64,000 bases of DNA from NCBI RefSeq assembly GCF_001613465.1, contig NZ_BDCK01000024.1:215472-279471 (forward strand), read 5' to 3'. Source of the stretch: Nocardia niwae NBRC 108934 = DSM 45340 (GTDB lineage Bacteria > Actinomycetota > Actinomycetes > Mycobacteriales > Mycobacteriaceae). The translations under genes were made by a program, and so were the position numbers. How positions within the stretch are numbered: the first letter of the stretch is position 1; each line of letters begins with the position of its first letter. Under the pieces are notes generated by a model. The model searched no databases. It had not been told where the DNA came from and saw only the letters and a list, made by a program, of their open reading frames with translations. Below are positions 1-7,718 of this stretch, piece by piece.

Positions 1-470
1 AGCAATTCCGACACCGCCGCGCGCGTCGCACCGATTCTGATCGTCCACCGGTCGCCCGGGAGTTTCAACCGCATCACTTCGGTGTGCCCGGGACCGGCCA
101 GTCCGAGGAAGACAGTGCCGACCGGGTGCCCGTCCTGCGAATCGGGCCCCGCAACACCGGTCAGGCCGACGCCCCAGTCCGCGCCGCATCGGGTGCGCGC
201 GCCGACGGCCAGCTGTTCGGCGGTGCTCGCCGCCACCGGGCCTTCGGCCGCGAGCACTTCGGCGTCCACGCCCGCGAGGCTGTGCTTGAGATCGGTGGCG
301 TACACCACCAGGCCGCCGCGCAGCACGGCGCTGGCGCCGGGCACCCCGGCGATGGTCGCGGCGAGCAGGCCCGCGGTCAGGGATTCGGCCGTTGCCACGG
401 TTTGCCGCACAGTTACCAGCGCACGCACCAGATCGATCGCGGGCACGCCTTCCACGAGCGGATCGCTCAT
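1..470 (-). CDS. cinA: CinA C-terminal domain protein, nicotinamide-nucleotide amidohydrolase type (3' end cut)
   Basis: Starts at ATG 470 and reads without a stop to the left edge (156 codons), so the last few residues are missing. The protein has the stand-alone CinA C-terminal (PncC) pattern: an early TVATAESLTAGLL segment, the GGLVVYATDLKHSLAGV block and a C-terminal GLTGVAGPD loop. The family deamidates nicotinamide mononucleotide in NAD salvage. There is no N-terminal molybdopterin-binding-like domain, as is usual for the short actinobacterial form. Its ATG overlaps the pgsA stop (ATGA, 467-470), so the two are probably translationally coupled. Family assignment is firm; the substrate is inferred from the family. 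Confidence 0.9.
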   Translation of the reverse strand, partial: MSDPLVEGVPAIDLVRALVTVRQTVATAESLTAGLLAATIAGVPGASAVLRGGLVVYATDLKHSLAGVDAEVLAAEGPVAASTAEQLAVGARTRCGADWGVGLTGVAGPDSQDGHPVGTVFLGLAGPGHTEVMRLKLPGDRWTIRIGATRAAVSEL

Positions 471-1126
471 ACGCCGCGCGTCCGCCCCGGCCCGCCCGCG
501 AACCACACCCGAGCCGCCTGACCGACGTAGTCGAGCCCTGTGGCCACGGTCAGCGCGACCGCCACGTACATCAGCAGCATGCCGCTCGCGGCCACCCAGC
601 CCGACAGCGGCAACAGCAGCATGGCTATGGCCAGCGACTGGACCAGCGTTTTCAGCTTGCCGCCGCGCCCGGCGGGAATCACGCCGCGACGCACGACGAC
701 CAGGCGCAGCAATGTGACGCCGATCTCGCGTCCGCAGATCACCAGGGTGATCCACCAGGCCAGATCGCCGAGCACAGACAGCCCGATCACCGCGGACCCG
801 ATCAGCGCCTTGTCCGCGATCGGATCGGCGAGCTTCCCGAAATCGGTCACCAGGCCGTATTTGCGAGCCAGTTGCCCATCGAACCGGTCGGTGATCGCGG
901 CGAGGCCGAACAGCGCCGCGGCGGCGATCCGCCAGCCGGTCTCGTGCCCACCCCCGACGAACAGCGCCACGACGAACAGCGGCACGATCGCGATGCGCAG
1001 CATGGTGAGCACATTCGCGATGTTCAGCAGCGGCGGCCCGGTCTCGGCCTGAGCGGGCGCGAAGCCGGGCCGGGTCGGGGCGGGCGCGACCCAGGGGCGG
1101 TCCGTCTCGTCGGGTTGTACGCTCAT
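467..1126 (-). CDS. pgsA: CDP-diacylglycerol--glycerol-3-phosphate 3-phosphatidyltransferase
   Basis: 219 aa integral membrane CDP-alcohol phosphatidyltransferase. It transfers a phosphatidyl group from CDP-diacylglycerol to glycerol-3-phosphate, the committed step to phosphatidylglycerol and cardiolipin. The family signature is visible as DRFDGQLAR followed by GKLADPIADK (D..DG..AR...G...D...D) around residues 83-110, with several hydrophobic helices on both sides. The N-terminal 35 residues are Pro/Ala-rich and poorly conserved. It lies directly upstream of cinA with a 4-base overlap, and the argA gene points away on the other strand, the same order as pgsA3-argA in M. tuberculosis. Confidence 0.95.
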   Translation of the reverse strand: MSVQPDETDRPWVAPAPTRPGFAPAQAETGPPLLNIANVLTMLRIAIVPLFVVALFVGGGHETGWRIAAAALFGLAAITDRFDGQLARKYGLVTDFGKLADPIADKALIGSAVIGLSVLGDLAWWITLVICGREIGVTLLRLVVVRRGVIPAGRGGKLKTLVQSLAIAMLLLPLSGWVAASGMLLMYVAVALTVATGLDYVGQAARVWFAGGPGRTRGV

Positions 1127-1229
1127 GCCTTCGCCTCACCGGCGATCGGCTCGGTCACGGCCGCCTCGTCACCGCGTCGCGCGGCACGGCGCGAAGCGGT
1201 GAGCTGAACGGGTGGATCTGCGGCACACG

Positions 1230-1268
1230 TTCAGACTATCGGTAGCCGGGCCGACTACTGTGCACCCC
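1230..1268 (+). promoter_or_regulatory. Probable leaderless promoter of argA
   Basis: A -10-like TACTGT (1256-1261, fits TANNNT) sits seven bases before ATG 1269, with a weak -35-like TTCAGA at 1230-1235. No Shine-Dalgarno sequence precedes the ATG. The spacing predicts transcription starting at or next to the A of the start codon. Confidence 0.45.
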
Positions 1269-1835
1269 ATGACCTCTCGGGGACCACTAGGTGGTTCGAC
1301 CAGCGACGCGTATCCGGGCGCGGCTTCGGCCGCGCGGAGTTCCCTCCCGGTCGTCCGACGCGCGCGAACCTCCGATGTGCCCGAGATCAAACGCCTCGTC
1401 GATGAATACGCCGGCCGGATCCTGCTGGAGAAGAACCTGGTCACCCTCTACGAGGCGGTGCAGGAATTCTGGGTCGCCGAACTGGACGGCCGGGTCGTCG
1501 GCTGCGGCGCGCTGCACGTGCTGTGGGCCGACCTCGGGGAGGTGCGCACGGTCGCGGTGCACCCCGATGTCAAGGGCAGCGGTGTGGGCAAGCTCATCGT
1601 GCAGCGGTTGATCGCGGTAGCCCGCGAACTCGAACTGGAGCGGGTGTTCGTACTGACATTCGAAGTGGAGTTCTTCGGCAGGCACGGCTTCGTCGAGATC
1701 GACGGCACGCCGGTCACCGCCGAGGTGTATGCCGAGATGTGCCGCTCCTACGACACCGGTGTGGCCGAGTTCCTCGATCTGAGCTATGTGAAGCCCAACA
1801 CCCTCGGCAATACTCGGATGCTGCTGACGCTCTGA
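1269..1835 (+). CDS. argA: Amino-acid N-acetyltransferase (actinobacterial GNAT-type ArgA)
   Basis: 188 aa GNAT-fold enzyme expected to acetylate L-glutamate (or glutamine) with acetyl-CoA, the first step of arginine synthesis. The family-typical block LLEKNLVTLYEAVQEFWVAE is present, followed by the acetyl-CoA loop VHPDVKGSGVGKLIV and the C-terminal motif LDLSYVKPNTLGNTRMLL. It matches M. tuberculosis Rv2747 in order and in these blocks. A GTG at 1212 would add 19 residues, but ATG 1269 is preferred because a -10-like hexamer lies at leaderless spacing before it. Divergent from pgsA. Confidence 0.9.
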   Translation: MTSRGPLGGSTSDAYPGAASAARSSLPVVRRARTSDVPEIKRLVDEYAGRILLEKNLVTLYEAVQEFWVAELDGRVVGCGALHVLWADLGEVRTVAVHPDVKGSGVGKLIVQRLIAVARELELERVFVLTFEVEFFGRHGFVEIDGTPVTAEVYAEMCRSYDTGVAEFLDLSYVKPNTLGNTRMLLTL

Positions 1836-1859
1836 GACCACCCACAGGAAGCGATACCC

Positions 1860-2144
1860 GTGCCGATCTTCGCCGTCCATTACGTCTACTCCCAGGCCAC
1901 CGCCGCGGACCGGGACGTCCACCGTCCCGAGCACCGCGCCTGGCTGGCCGGCCTGCTGGAGTCCGGCGCCCTGCTCAGCAGCGGTCCGTACCCGGACGGG
2001 TCCGGAGCGCTGCTGATCTTCCGCTCGGAGGACGCCGGACAGTTGAAGGACCTGCTCGCCCAGGATCCGTTCGCCCGGGAGAACCTGATCGAGGACGTGC
2101 GCGCCGTGGAGTGGGCCCCGGTCTTCGGCGCCTTCGCGTCCTGA
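1860..2144 (+). CDS. YciI family protein
   Basis: 94 aa, GTG start preceded by AGGAAG at 1847-1852, and 24 bases after argA, so probably in the same transcript. It has the YciI ferredoxin-like alpha-beta pattern: N-terminal FAVHYVYS, a conserved His-Arg region (HRPEHRAWLAGLLESG), the LLSSGPYPDGSGALLIF core and a DPFARENLIEDVRAVEW tail. The Asp-Pro-Phe motif near residue 67 and the His near residue 24 are typical of the family. YciI proteins are small cytoplasmic enzymes or stress-related proteins. The exact reaction is unknown. Confidence 0.85.
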   Translation: MPIFAVHYVYSQATAADRDVHRPEHRAWLAGLLESGALLSSGPYPDGSGALLIFRSEDAGQLKDLLAQDPFARENLIEDVRAVEWAPVFGAFAS

Positions 2145-2148
2145 CCGG

Positions 2149-3129
2149 CTAACGCTCCGCTCGCACGCGCGTCCGGGCCAGGCTGGCGACCGTCGCAACC
2201 ACCAGGATGCCCAGGATCACGCCCAGCGAGACGGGCGTGGAGATCTCCGGGACCGAGACGGGCTCGCCGCCGTTGACGAACGGCAGCGTGTTCTCGTGCA
2301 GGGCGTGCAGCACCAGCTTCACGCCGATGAACGCGAGGATCGCGGCCAGCCCGTAGGACAGGTAGACCAGCCGGTCGAGCAGCCCGCCGATCAGGAAGTA
2401 CAGCTGTCGCAGGCCCATGAGCGCGAACGCGTTCGCGGTGAAGACGAGGTATGGCTGCTCGGTCAGGCCGTAGATCGCCGGGATGGAGTCCAGCGCGAAC
2501 AGCAGATCGGCGAATCCGATGGCCAGCAACGCCAGCAACAGCGGCGTGACCGCCCGGCGTCCGTCGATCCTGGTCACCAGCTTGTCGCCGTCGTAGACGT
2601 CGGTGGTCGGCAGCACGCGCTTGGCCAGTGCCACGATCCGGCTGTCGCGTTTCTCCTCGACCTCGACCTCGTGGCCGCTGTCCCGCAGCAGCTTCACCGC
2701 GGTGTAGACGAGAAAGAGACCGAACAGGTAGAACACCCAGCTGAACGCGCTGATCGCGGCCGCGCCGACGGCGATGAACGCACCGCGCATGACCAGTGCG
2801 AGCACGATGCCGATCAGCAGCACCTTCTGCTGGTAGATCCGCGGCACCGCGAAGGTGGACATGATGATCAGGAAGACGAACAGGTTGTCCACCGAGAGCG
2901 CCTTCTCGGTGACGAAGCCCGCGTAGTACTCCCCGGCGTAGGTGGAACCCCACTGCCAGGCGACCACACCGCCGAACAGCAGCGCCAGCCCGATGTACAC
3001 CGCGGACCAGAACCCGGATTCCCGGAACGTCGGTTCGTGCGGAGTGCGGACATGGGCGAAGAAGTCGAAGACGAACAGTCCGAGGATCACCACGATGGTG
3101 ATCACCCATTCGAGTGCGGTTACATGCAT
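2149..3129 (-). CDS. TerC family integral membrane protein
   Basis: 326 aa from ATG 3129 with about nine hydrophobic segments. The TerC hallmarks are present: an acidic motif at the end of a helix in TEKALSVDNLFVF near residues 65-77, and its pseudo-repeat FADLLFALDSIPA near residues 208-220, each with membrane-embedded Asp. A cytoplasmic charged linker (EVEVEEKRDSR) separates the halves. The family is linked to tellurite resistance and to export or metalation of Mn2+. No Mn riboswitch was recognised upstream. An upstream in-frame ATG (3225) would add 32 non-conserved residues and is not preferred. Convergent with the YciI gene, ending four bases after it. Confidence 0.9.
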   Translation of the reverse strand: MHVTALEWVITIVVILGLFVFDFFAHVRTPHEPTFRESGFWSAVYIGLALLFGGVVAWQWGSTYAGEYYAGFVTEKALSVDNLFVFLIIMSTFAVPRIYQQKVLLIGIVLALVMRGAFIAVGAAAISAFSWVFYLFGLFLVYTAVKLLRDSGHEVEVEEKRDSRIVALAKRVLPTTDVYDGDKLVTRIDGRRAVTPLLLALLAIGFADLLFALDSIPAIYGLTEQPYLVFTANAFALMGLRQLYFLIGGLLDRLVYLSYGLAAILAFIGVKLVLHALHENTLPFVNGGEPVSVPEISTPVSLGVILGILVVATVASLARTRVRAER

Positions 3130-3202
3130 GCGGCGTGCCGATCGAAAGCGAAGGTCATGATGTCCATAATGCCCGATTTGTCTGCTGTTCTTTGATAGCG
3201 GG

Positions 3203-3511
3203 GTGATTGCCGACCATAATTCCACATGCGTTCACCCACCCGTTCGTGTCACAGTCGACGTTCGCGGGACGGCACCACCTAACGTCCCGTTCGGCCAGAC
3301 CACAACACACGAATGGAGCCACGGTCCAGGCGAGGTGGTGAGCGCGCTGCCGGCCGCGGGCCTTACGCTGACCGGACCGGTCGAGCACCGCACTGTTGCG
3401 TCGAACGCGTTGCCCGGCCTGGTGACAGCGGGACGGGACGCTGAATGGCGGCTGACTCGGCATCCGGAGCGGCTGCCGCTGAGTTATACCCTTCAGGCGC
3501 GGAAGAACTGA
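3203..3511 (+). pseudogene. C-terminal remnant of a class I SAM-dependent methyltransferase
   Basis: From about codon 18 (3254) to the stop, the reading frame matches only the last 80-90 residues of type-11/12 methyltransferases. It shows the FGQTTTHEWSHGPGEVVSAL segment, an AGL..TGPVEHRTV stretch, ALPGLV and the terminal RHPERLPLSYTLQARK. In intact relatives these follow a Rossmann SAM-binding domain, which is absent here: the bases upstream belong to the terC 5' region. There is no Shine-Dalgarno before a plausible start. It is best read as a deletion relic, so the terC/ftsK gap once held a methyltransferase gene. Confidence 0.6.
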
Positions 3512-3610
3512 ACCGGGTAGTTTCGGCGGCGAAGGAAAAACGGTTCCCAACACCGGCGTCCGATGCTACTTTCTGAGCCTGCGAAGATCGGATCACAGGA
3601 AGGCGAGACG

Positions 3611-3718
3611 ATGACCGGGACAACGAGGCGACAGGTGTTGCCCGACGGTGTCTCGCGCGCCCACGCCGTGCTATCGATCTCATTCGTCACCTGGCGAGCA
3701 GCGCGGAGCCGCCCCTGA
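3611..3718 (+). CDS. Small ORF, 35 codons, function unknown
   Basis: ATG 3611 is preceded by AGGAAGGCGA (3598-3607) at good spacing. A TACTTT that could serve as a -10 lies at about 3568-3573. The predicted basic peptide starts MTGTTRRQVLPDG and ends at TGA 3716-3718, followed 25 bases later by a strong terminator. The ribosome site, a possible promoter and the terminator together make a complete small transcription unit, but the peptide resembles nothing I recognise. It could be a leader peptide, a genuine small protein, or a chance ORF inside a short RNA. Confidence 0.35.
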   Translation: MTGTTRRQVLPDGVSRAHAVLSISFVTWRAARSRP

Positions 3719-3743
3719 ACGTGTCTTGCACAGACCCGTACCG

Positions 3744-3787
3744 AAGGGGTCACTCCGCGGCGAACCGCCCGAGAGTGGCCCCTTTTT
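3744..3787 (+). terminator. Rho-independent terminator just before the tRNA pair
   Basis: AAGGGGTCACTC (3744-3755) pairs with GAGTGGCCCCTT (3773-3784) with one G-T wobble. An inner GCGG/CCGC hairpin fills the loop, and the stem runs into a five-T tract ending at 3787. It is oriented for plus-strand transcripts and ends only eight bases before the first tRNA. Confidence 0.75.
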
Positions 3788-3794
3788 CGTGCGA

Positions 3795-3867
3795 ACGGAC
3801 GTAGCTCAGCCGGTAGAGCAGCGGTCTCCAAAACCGTCGGTCGTGGGTTGGAATCCCTCCGTCCGTG
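3795..3867 (+). tRNA. tRNA-Trp(CCA), atypical T-arm
   Basis: 73 nt cloverleaf: acceptor ACGGACG/CGTCCGT with A1-U72, D-stem GCTC/GAGC, and anticodon stem GCGGT/ACCGT around loop CTCCAAA. U33 is present and the anticodon is CCA; G73 is the discriminator usual for tRNA-Trp. No 3' CCA is encoded. Two departures from a normal tRNA stand out: the T-stem GTGGG/CCCTC has a T-T mismatch at 50-64, and the T-loop is TTGGAAT, with G in place of the nearly universal C56. The main tRNA-Trp gene of actinobacteria normally sits near secE-nusG, so this would be a second, diverged copy, possibly weak or decaying. Confidence 0.65.
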
Positions 3868-3896
3868 CCGAACCTTTCCGGTCGAACCCCGACCGA

Positions 3897-3973
3897 TCCC
3901 TCGTAGCCCAATCGGTAGAGGCGCCGGACCTAGATTCCGGGAGATGCGAGTTCGAATCTCGCCGAGGGAACCA
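3897..3973 (+). tRNA. Class I tRNA with UAG anticodon and C33 (Leu-codon reader by anticodon, identity unclear)
   Basis: Acceptor TCCCTCG/CGAGGGA, discriminator A3970 and an encoded CCA (3971-3973). The T-arm is perfect (GCGAG-TTCGAAT-CTCGC) and the anticodon stem CCGGA/TCCGG encloses loop CCTAGAT. Standard numbering gives anticodon TAG, which would read CUA, but position 33 is C instead of U and the variable loop is only five bases. True bacterial tRNA-Leu is class II with a long variable arm. Shifting the anticodon by one gives CTA (amber-reading), which breaks the loop geometry. It lies 29 bases after the atypical tRNA-Trp. It is clearly tRNA-shaped; its charging and use are unknown. Confidence 0.65.
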
Positions 3974-3979
3974 GCCGGA

Positions 3980-6571
3980 TCACTCCGGCGGCTCCGAGCC
4001 GCCGCCCTCACCGCCGCCGCGGATCGACCACAGGAGTCCTTCCAGCTCATCGGGTTTCACGAGTACGTCGCGCGCCTTGGAGCCCTCGCTCGGGCCGACC
4101 ACACCGCGGGTCTCCATGAGGTCCATCAGCCGCCCCGCCTTGGCGAACCCGACGCGCAGCTTGCGCTGCAGCATGGAGGTGGAGCCGAACTGCGAGGTGA
4201 CCACGAGTTCCACCGCCTGCAAGAAGACGTCGAGATCGTCGCCGATGTCGGGGTCGACGTCCTTCTTCTCCCCCGGCTTGGCCGCGGTCACGCCCTCTTG
4301 ATAGTCCGGCTCGGCCTGGTTCTTGGTGAAGTCGACGACGGCGTGGATCTCCTCGTCGCTGATGAACGCGCCCTGCAACCGGGTCGGTTTGCCCGCCCCC
4401 ATCGGCAGGAACAAGCCATCACCCATGCCGATCAGCTTCTCCGCGCCGGGCTGATCGAGGATGACGCGCGAGTCGGTCAGTGACGAGGTGGCGAAGGCCA
4501 GCCGGGAGGGCACGTTGGTCTTGATCAGACCGGTCACCACGTCCACCGAGGGCCGCTGCGTGGCCAGCACGAGATGGATGCCGGCCGCTCGGGCCTTCTG
4601 GGTGATGCGGACGATGGCGTCTTCCACGTCGCGCGGAGCGGTCATCATCAGATCGGCCAGCTCGTCGACGATGGCCAGGATGTACGGGTAGGGCCGGTAC
4701 ACCCGTTCGCTGCCCAGCGGCGCGGTGATCGCGCCCGACTTCACCTTCTTGTTGAAGTCGTCGATGTGACGCACCTTGTTGGCCTGCATGTCCTGATAGC
4801 GCTGCTCCATCTCCTCGACCAGCCAGGCCAGCGCGGCCGCCGCCTTCTTCGGCTGGGTGATGATGGGCGTGATCAGGTGCGGAATTCCCTCGTACGGGGT
4901 GAGTTCCACCATCTTCGGGTCGATCAGGATCATCCTGACCTCGTCGGGCGTCGCCCGCTGCAGCAGGGACACCAGCATCGAGTTCACGAAGCTCGACTTA
5001 CCCGAACCGGTGGAGCCCGCGACCAGCAGATGCGGCATCTTGGCCAGGTTCGCCGAGACGAACTCGCCCTCGATGTTCTTGCCCAGGCCGATCACCAGCG
5101 GATGGTGGTCGGTGCGAGTACTGGGCGCCTTGAGCACGTCGGCCAGCCGGACCAGCTCGCGGTCGGCGTTGGGCACCTCGATGCCGACGGCGGACTTGCC
5201 GGGGATCGGCGCCAGCAGCCGGACGTTCTCCGTCGCGACGGCGTAGGCGATGTTGCGCGCCAGCGCGGTGATCTTCTCGACCTTCACGCCCGGCCCGAGT
5301 TCGACCTCGTAGCGCGTGACCGTCGGGCCGCGCACGAAGCCGGTCACCGCGGCGTCGATCTTGAACTGCACCAGCACCTCGGTGATCGCCTCGATCATCG
5401 ATTCGTTGGCGGCGCTGCGTTTCTTGGGCGGGTCCCCGTCGGTCAGCAAGGACAGCGGCGGCAGGGTGTAGTCGCCTTCGACCTCGCGATCGGTCACGAA
5501 CTCCAGCTGCTGCGGCGGCGGTGGCGTCTGATCCTCGACCACCGCGGCGGGACGCTGCTTCTTCGGCTTGGGTTTCGGCGTGGGTTCCTCGACCGCGATC
5601 GGCTTGGCGTCGCGCAGCGGCGGTTCGCCGAGCGCCTCGGTGACCGCGTCGGGGTCGCCGAACTCGTCGGGCGGGTAGTTCTCCGCAGGCGTGCGACCGC
5701 GCCGTTTGGCGGTGGCGCGGTGCACCGGGAAGCCGTCGGCGTCGTAGTCGGCCGGATCGTAGTCCCGATACTCGCCGTCGAATTCGCCGTAGTCGTCGCC
5801 ACCGGTCTCGGCGCCGAGGTAGCGCCGCAGCTTGTCCGGCACCTCGCGCACCGTCGTCCCGGTCACAAGCAGCGCGCCGAAGACGATGGCCAGCAGGAGG
5901 ATCGGGACCGAGAGCCAGGCGGTGAGACCGTTGGTCAGCGGCCCGCCGGTCACGAAGCCGACGAAACCGGCCGCGCGGGAACGTCCGTGCGCGTCGGTGG
6001 GTGCGCCCGCCGCGATGTGCCACAGTCCGAGGATCGGCAAGCCGATCAGCAGGCCGCCGAGCACCAGCCGCGGCCGGATCTCGGGACGCGGTTCGGTGCG
6101 CATCAAGACGACGGCGACCCCGGAGGCGACGAAAGGCAGCGCCGCGGACGCCGAGCCGGAGATCGCGCGGATCACGTCCTCGACCCAATGGCCGACCGGC
6201 CCGCCCGCCGACAACCAGACCGCCGCCGCGATCACGGCGCTCAGGGCGATCAACGCCAGCGCGATGCCGTCACGCCGATGCCCGTGCTCGATCTCGCCCG
6301 CGCGGCTCAACGTCCGGGTGGTCGCGCCGAGTCCGCGCGCCAGCACGGTCCAGCCGCTGCCGATACCGCGTGTGATGACCGCGAGCGGAGCCGTGTTCGA
6401 CGGGCGGCGGGCCGGACGCCGAGCCGCGGCGCCACGCCTGCGGGGCGTGGCGGCCGCTCGTGGCGCCGTCGCGCGGGGGGTGGCCGCGCGAGACCGCGCC
6501 GTAGTGGTCCTCCCCCGCGCCGATCCCGCCCGCGCCCGAGTCGTCGTGGTGCTGCGGGACTTACCTGCCAT
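3980..6571 (-). CDS. ftsK: DNA translocase FtsK
   Basis: 863 aa, the normal actinobacterial length. Order: a basic Arg/Ala/Thr-rich N-terminus (about 65 residues), four or five membrane helices to about residue 225, an acidic Pro-rich linker, then the RecA-like motor. Walker A is GSTGSGKSSF near residue 520, Walker B lies around ILAIVDELADLMM, and the ring-forming domain includes the ATQRPSVDVVTG motif. The C-terminal 65 residues form the winged-helix gamma domain (TSMLQRKLRVGFAKAGRLMD). It pumps chromosome dimers and terminus DNA through the closing septum. The gene ends six bases from the CCA of the neighbouring convergent tRNA. Confidence 0.97.
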   Translation of the reverse strand: MAGKSRSTTTTRARAGSARGRTTTARSRAATPRATAPRAAATPRRRGAAARRPARRPSNTAPLAVITRGIGSGWTVLARGLGATTRTLSRAGEIEHGHRRDGIALALIALSAVIAAAVWLSAGGPVGHWVEDVIRAISGSASAALPFVASGVAVVLMRTEPRPEIRPRLVLGGLLIGLPILGLWHIAAGAPTDAHGRSRAAGFVGFVTGGPLTNGLTAWLSVPILLLAIVFGALLVTGTTVREVPDKLRRYLGAETGGDDYGEFDGEYRDYDPADYDADGFPVHRATAKRRGRTPAENYPPDEFGDPDAVTEALGEPPLRDAKPIAVEEPTPKPKPKKQRPAAVVEDQTPPPPQQLEFVTDREVEGDYTLPPLSLLTDGDPPKKRSAANESMIEAITEVLVQFKIDAAVTGFVRGPTVTRYEVELGPGVKVEKITALARNIAYAVATENVRLLAPIPGKSAVGIEVPNADRELVRLADVLKAPSTRTDHHPLVIGLGKNIEGEFVSANLAKMPHLLVAGSTGSGKSSFVNSMLVSLLQRATPDEVRMILIDPKMVELTPYEGIPHLITPIITQPKKAAAALAWLVEEMEQRYQDMQANKVRHIDDFNKKVKSGAITAPLGSERVYRPYPYILAIVDELADLMMTAPRDVEDAIVRITQKARAAGIHLVLATQRPSVDVVTGLIKTNVPSRLAFATSSLTDSRVILDQPGAEKLIGMGDGLFLPMGAGKPTRLQGAFISDEEIHAVVDFTKNQAEPDYQEGVTAAKPGEKKDVDPDIGDDLDVFLQAVELVVTSQFGSTSMLQRKLRVGFAKAGRLMDLMETRGVVGPSEGSKARDVLVKPDELEGLLWSIRGGGEGGGSEPPE

Positions 6572-6687
6572 GGCCCCAGGCTAGCCGCAATCGCCCCATC
6601 CGGACCATCCGCAACACTGGCACCGTTGTGCCGCTACCGGCTTTTCGTCGCTCGTCCGGCCCTTCGACCGGGGGCGACGGACATTTT

Positions 6688-7311
6688 TCAGACCGATCGG
6701 TCTGCTTCGAGCACTGCCTGGACAGCCGCTGGGGATCCGGTGGTCTCCAGCCGGACTTCCTCCCGGCCGAAGGCATGCAACACCAGCTCCGAAGGCTTGC
6801 CGGTCAGCGTGACGACCTCCGCCGACCCCGACGACACCACCGTGCGCCTGCCGTCCGGCGTCGCGAGCTCGACCGTGACCGGCGCCTTGCGATAGGCCAT
6901 CTTGGCCATCTTGCGCAGCACCGACCACAGCTGGTCCTCGTCGGCGGCGGTGAGTTCGCGTGGCTGCCACCCCGGCTCGGCACGGCGCACGTCCTCGTGA
7001 TGGACGAACATCTCCGACAGGTTGACCACCGCGTCGACCGGCCGCAGCGGCGACCACCACGGCGGACCGGTGCGCACCTGTTCCAGCAGTTCGGGAAACG
7101 GCCTGCGCGCGGCCTTCGCCTGCACGCGCTCGAGATACCCCGTGAACGGCTTCAGCAGGATGCCCGGCGCGGCGTCGGGCCGACGTTCGCGAACCACCAA
7201 GTGCGCGGCCAGATCCCGCACCGTCCACGCACCACAGAGCGTGCGCGCGTCCGGACCCGCCGCCTGCATCGTTTCGACGATTCCCCGGCGTTCCCGCTGT
7301 GCCATAGTCAC
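6688..7311 (-). CDS. TIGR03085/DinB-like metal-binding protein (mycothiol-dependent maleylpyruvate isomerase fold)
   Basis: 207 aa four-helix DinB/YfiT-like protein. The N-terminus has the LCGAWTVRDLAAHLVVRERRPDA segment whose His would be a metal ligand, and NLSEMFVHHEDVRRA near residues 98-112 supplies two further His. Mycothiol-dependent enzymes of this fold bind a divalent metal with three His. The C-terminal part (VELATPDGRRTVVSSG...LVLHAFGREEVRLE) is the small domain usual in this subfamily. It lies 116 bases upstream of ftsK on the same strand. The substrate is unknown. Confidence 0.8.
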   Translation of the reverse strand: MTMAQRERRGIVETMQAAGPDARTLCGAWTVRDLAAHLVVRERRPDAAPGILLKPFTGYLERVQAKAARRPFPELLEQVRTGPPWWSPLRPVDAVVNLSEMFVHHEDVRRAEPGWQPRELTAADEDQLWSVLRKMAKMAYRKAPVTVELATPDGRRTVVSSGSAEVVTLTGKPSELVLHAFGREEVRLETTGSPAAVQAVLEADRSV

Positions 7312-7718
7312 ACCCCGAACATACCGACCGTCAGGCCTCGACGCCGTGCGGCACGACGTCCGCGGTCACCCGCAACCGTGGCGCCACCCGGCCCGGACCA
7401 GCACCTCTCGGGCCACGCGAGACCGGCCGCGCGATCCGAGGACGCGCCCGCTCTGCTCCACGCCGAGCCGCGGCGCAATGATGTTGCGCTTCAGGTGGAT
7501 TCACCGCGAAAATCACGCGGCGGTAACCCTTGTGCACCGGTTGCGGGAGGCGCGACCGTGGGCCACACTGGGCTCTACGCCTCAACGCGCGTCCCTATCA
7601 CGGTGTTCGCGGCTCCCCCTGCCGGGAAATCTCCGGCTAGCGCAATGGGAGTCGGCTCTGTACCTTGTCACTCGGTCCATCGGGTCGTGGACCTTATGAC
7701 AAGAAGGGGCAAATCCTC
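7312..7718. other. Intergenic region, 407 bases
   Basis: Lies between two divergent genes. No coding sequence with a credible start was found on either strand. An AAGAAGGGG Shine-Dalgarno for the next gene lies at 7701-7709, and TTGTCA at 7665-7670 is a possible -35 element, though no well-spaced -10 follows it. The remainder shows nothing I can name. Confidence 0.5.

Noticed and set aside
3203..3511. Functional 102-aa methyltransferase
   Set aside because: The SAM-binding Rossmann domain is missing and there is no ribosome site; only the C-terminal end matches the family.
3926..3940. Anticodon of the second tRNA read as CTA (amber suppressor)
   Set aside because: It requires shifting the anticodon by one within a seven-base loop closed by a perfect five-bp stem. 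Standard numbering gives TAG, so suppressor identity is not supported by the sequence alone.
4574..6895. 773-codon open frame opposite ftsK
   Set aside because: Antisense shadow; it also crosses the ftsK start into the next gene, which a real gene would not do here.
7331..7585. 84-codon minus-strand ORF in the 7.3-7.7 kb gap
   Set aside because: No Shine-Dalgarno, Arg/Pro/Ala-only composition and no recognisable fold.
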